Shown here piece after piece: positions 62,767 through 64,000 of a stretch of DNA of 64,000 bases (position 1 is its first letter; each line of letters opens with the position of its first letter). The position numbers were made by a program, and so were the translations under genes. Source of the stretch: Geomonas oryzae. Lineage in GTDB: Bacteria; Desulfobacterota; Desulfuromonadia; Geobacterales; Geobacteraceae. Where the stretch lies: contig NZ_RAHW01000005.1 in assembly GCF_004117875.1 (NCBI RefSeq), forward strand, positions 399,124 through 463,123, in the 5' to 3' direction. The notes beneath the pieces were generated by a model. It had not been told where the DNA came from. It did not search any database and saw only the letters and a program-made list of their open reading frames with translations.

Positions 62767-63618
62767 ATGCATTTTTTCAATGTCGAGCAGTGGCGGCAGC
62801 ACGTCGCCCTTGATGTCGGAACGGCAACCACTCGTATCGCCACCGGAAGCTCACAGCTCTTTGAGCTCCCCTCAAAAATCGGCGCCACCAAGGCGCTTCG
62901 CAATGGTGTCGTCGTGGACGGCGATGCCGCATACCGCATCCTCCACCCCATCCTGGAATGCCGCCGCGTCTTCGGCATCGTGAAGCCGAGCATCCTCGGC
63001 TGCGCACCGACCGACGCGAGCGAGCAGGAAAGAGAACTCCTCACCCACTGCATCATGAAAGCAGGTGCGGCCTCGGTGTCCATAATTCCGGAACCGCTCG
63101 CCGCCGCGGTCGGAGCCGGCCTTGACGTCTCATCTCCCTATGCCCAGATGGTGGTCGATATCGGGGAAGGGGTCACCGACTGTGCGGTGATCCGCTCCGG
63201 AAGGCTCGTCGCAAGCTACGCCCTCAGGGGCGGGTGCTGCCGGATGCGCGAGGCCATCGCAGCCCGCCATTCGATGAGCGAGGACGCGGCAGACCTGCTC
63301 CTTCGCGACTGCGGCATCAACGCACCTGAGGATGTCATGGGAAGCATGGCGGTCGCTGCTGCCGTCAAGCCGGTCCTGGAAGAAATCGCCGATGGCGTCG
63401 ACAGCTTCCTAAGGGACCTGCCAGACGAATGGGGATGCGACATCATCTACGGCGGCATCTGCCTGACCGGCGGTGGTGCGCTCATCCCAGGGGTGCGCAG
63501 GCTGCTCGAGGAACGGACCGGCGTCAACGTCACCCGGGCAAGAAATCCGCGCCGCGCCGTAGTCGAGGGCGCACGCGCCATTCTGCCGGTCGTCGTCATG
63601 CTGAACAGGTGGAAATAG
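62767..63618 (+). CDS. MreB/actin-like ATPase family protein, short and divergent
   Basis: A 283-residue actin/Hsp70-fold protein. Phosphate-1 is in HVALDVGTATTRIATG, phosphate-2 in MVVDIGEGVTDCAVI, and the adenosine motif in ICLTGGGALIPGVRRLLEER. These align with MreB, but the protein is about 60 residues shorter and lacks much of the usual MreB middle. It may be a shape- or polarity-related paralogue. The ATG at 62767 has GGAGCGGGGTC; a longer frame begins in repeat DNA. Confidence 0.78.
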   Translation: MHFFNVEQWRQHVALDVGTATTRIATGSSQLFELPSKIGATKALRNGVVVDGDAAYRILHPILECRRVFGIVKPSILGCAPTDASEQERELLTHCIMKAGAASVSIIPEPLAAAVGAGLDVSSPYAQMVVDIGEGVTDCAVIRSGRLVASYALRGGCCRMREAIAARHSMSEDAADLLLRDCGINAPEDVMGSMAVAAAVKPVLEEIADGVDSFLRDLPDEWGCDIIYGGICLTGGGALIPGVRRLLEERTGVNVTRARNPRRAVVEGARAILPVVVMLNRWK

Positions 63619-63873
63619 CGCTGGAGGGACTGGCTCCGCCAAGTGCCTGTCCCCTTAGGCTTGACGACAAGTGGGTCCACGAAGCGCTGCAGGTGACCTC
63701 GCGCTCCCCCCTTTGCGAAGGGGGGACGGGGGGGATTTGGTTATACTTCACCGGTTCAGCGCTTAAGCAGACGCTGGAGCGTCCGAGGCTTCGCGTTTTC
63801 CACCTGGAGCGCAGGAACGATCCAACAGGTACTTCCTTGGTCTGACCAAGGCAAATCCCCCCTGCCCCCCCTT
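63619..63873. repeat. Non-coding stretch with CCCCCC/GGGGGG repeats
   Basis: No gene seen. CCCCCCTTTGCGAAGGGGGG (63705-63724) followed by a G-run and ATTTGG, and a second inverted partial copy ending CAAATCCCCCCTGCCCCCC (63852-63870), belong to another palindromic repeat type. The second copy is cut off by the insertion sequence at 63874. Confidence 0.5.
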
Positions 63874-64000
63874 TGTATAGACCGGAGACATAGGTTACAC
63901 ATGTTCGGAGACATGGGTGACACTTATTACCAAGAAGTGACTTTCCTCTTTGGAGGTGGGCATGCCTTGGCAAGAGGTGACAACCATGACCCTCAGGGCA
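63874..64000 (+). mobile_element. IS481-like insertion sequence, left end (cut by window edge)
   Basis: The element appears to begin TGTATAGACCGGAGACATAG and contains two GGAGACAT-x-GGT-x-ACA units (63884-63899 and 63907-63924), the style of terminal repeats in IS481-group elements. The transposase begins inside it. Confidence 0.6.
63962..64000 (+). CDS. IS481-like transposase, first 13 codons
   Basis: ATG at 63962 after TTTGGAGGTGGGC. The translation begins MPWQEVTTMTLRA, which resembles the N-terminus of IS481-family transposases (MPWxE...). The rest lies outside the window. Confidence 0.6.
   Translation, partial: MPWQEVTTMTLRA

Noticed and set aside
1..64000. CRISPR array or prophage
   Set aside because: No regularly spaced direct repeats and no phage structural or integrase genes were seen; the short tandem repeats at 29951 and 30118 have no spacers.

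Overview
The window is high-GC, gene-dense bacterial DNA that most resembles a Geobacteraceae genome (Geobacter/Geomonas/Citrifermentans type). The reasons are the many multi-PAS sensor kinases, a small multihaem c-type cytochrome, a branched-chain 2-oxoacid dehydrogenase operon, a c-di-GMP enzyme with GGDEF and EAL domains, and palindromic intergenic repeats. The taxonomic call is an inference from protein and repeat style; no 16S gene is present.

Layout. 0-2.4 kb: the 5' part of bacterioferritin and the uracil salvage pair upp-uraA. 2.5-10.6 kb: a rhomboid protease, an amino-acid dehydrogenase converging on an E1alpha-E1beta-E2 operon, and a TVP38/TMEM64 protein with a mercuric-reductase-like flavoprotein. 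10.8-15.6 kb: a PAS-GGDEF-EAL protein, an exported Met-rich protein and a string of tiny stress-type genes. 15.7-19.3 kb: a periplasmic-binding lipoprotein, NarX-like kinase and NarL-like regulator operon, whose lipoprotein seems to start at CTG. 19.6-33.8 kb: one long minus-strand run with an AsmA-like protein, a repeat-remodelled lipoprotein, a 2775-residue exported TPR/CHAT protein, an SH3-domain protein and an M48 protease. 33.8-42 kb: a trihaem cytochrome; a fusion of a cNMP-binding domain, a degenerate sigma-54-type AAA+ domain and a membrane polyferredoxin; and an M-box (Mg2+) riboswitch before mgtA, a PTS EIIA-like protein lacking its active-site His, and a DUF4337-like protein. 43.7-58.2 kb: six sensor kinases, five of them carrying receiver domains and none with a DNA-binding output. 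58.3-64 kb: a HEPN/MNT toxin-antitoxin pair, tRNA-Phe, an EF-P paralogue, S4 and SUI1 proteins, a metallo-beta-lactamase-fold protein, a cupin behind an FNR-type box, an MreB-like protein, and the left end of an IS481-like element cut by the window edge.

The most interesting parts are the envelope CHAT operon (19.6-33.8 kb), the cNMP/dead-AAA/polyferredoxin fusion (34.7-37.3 kb) and the Mg2+-riboswitch operon (37.3-42.0 kb). Composite palindromic repeats occur throughout. One lies in frame inside the CHAT gene and another has been absorbed into the start of the lipoprotein gene.
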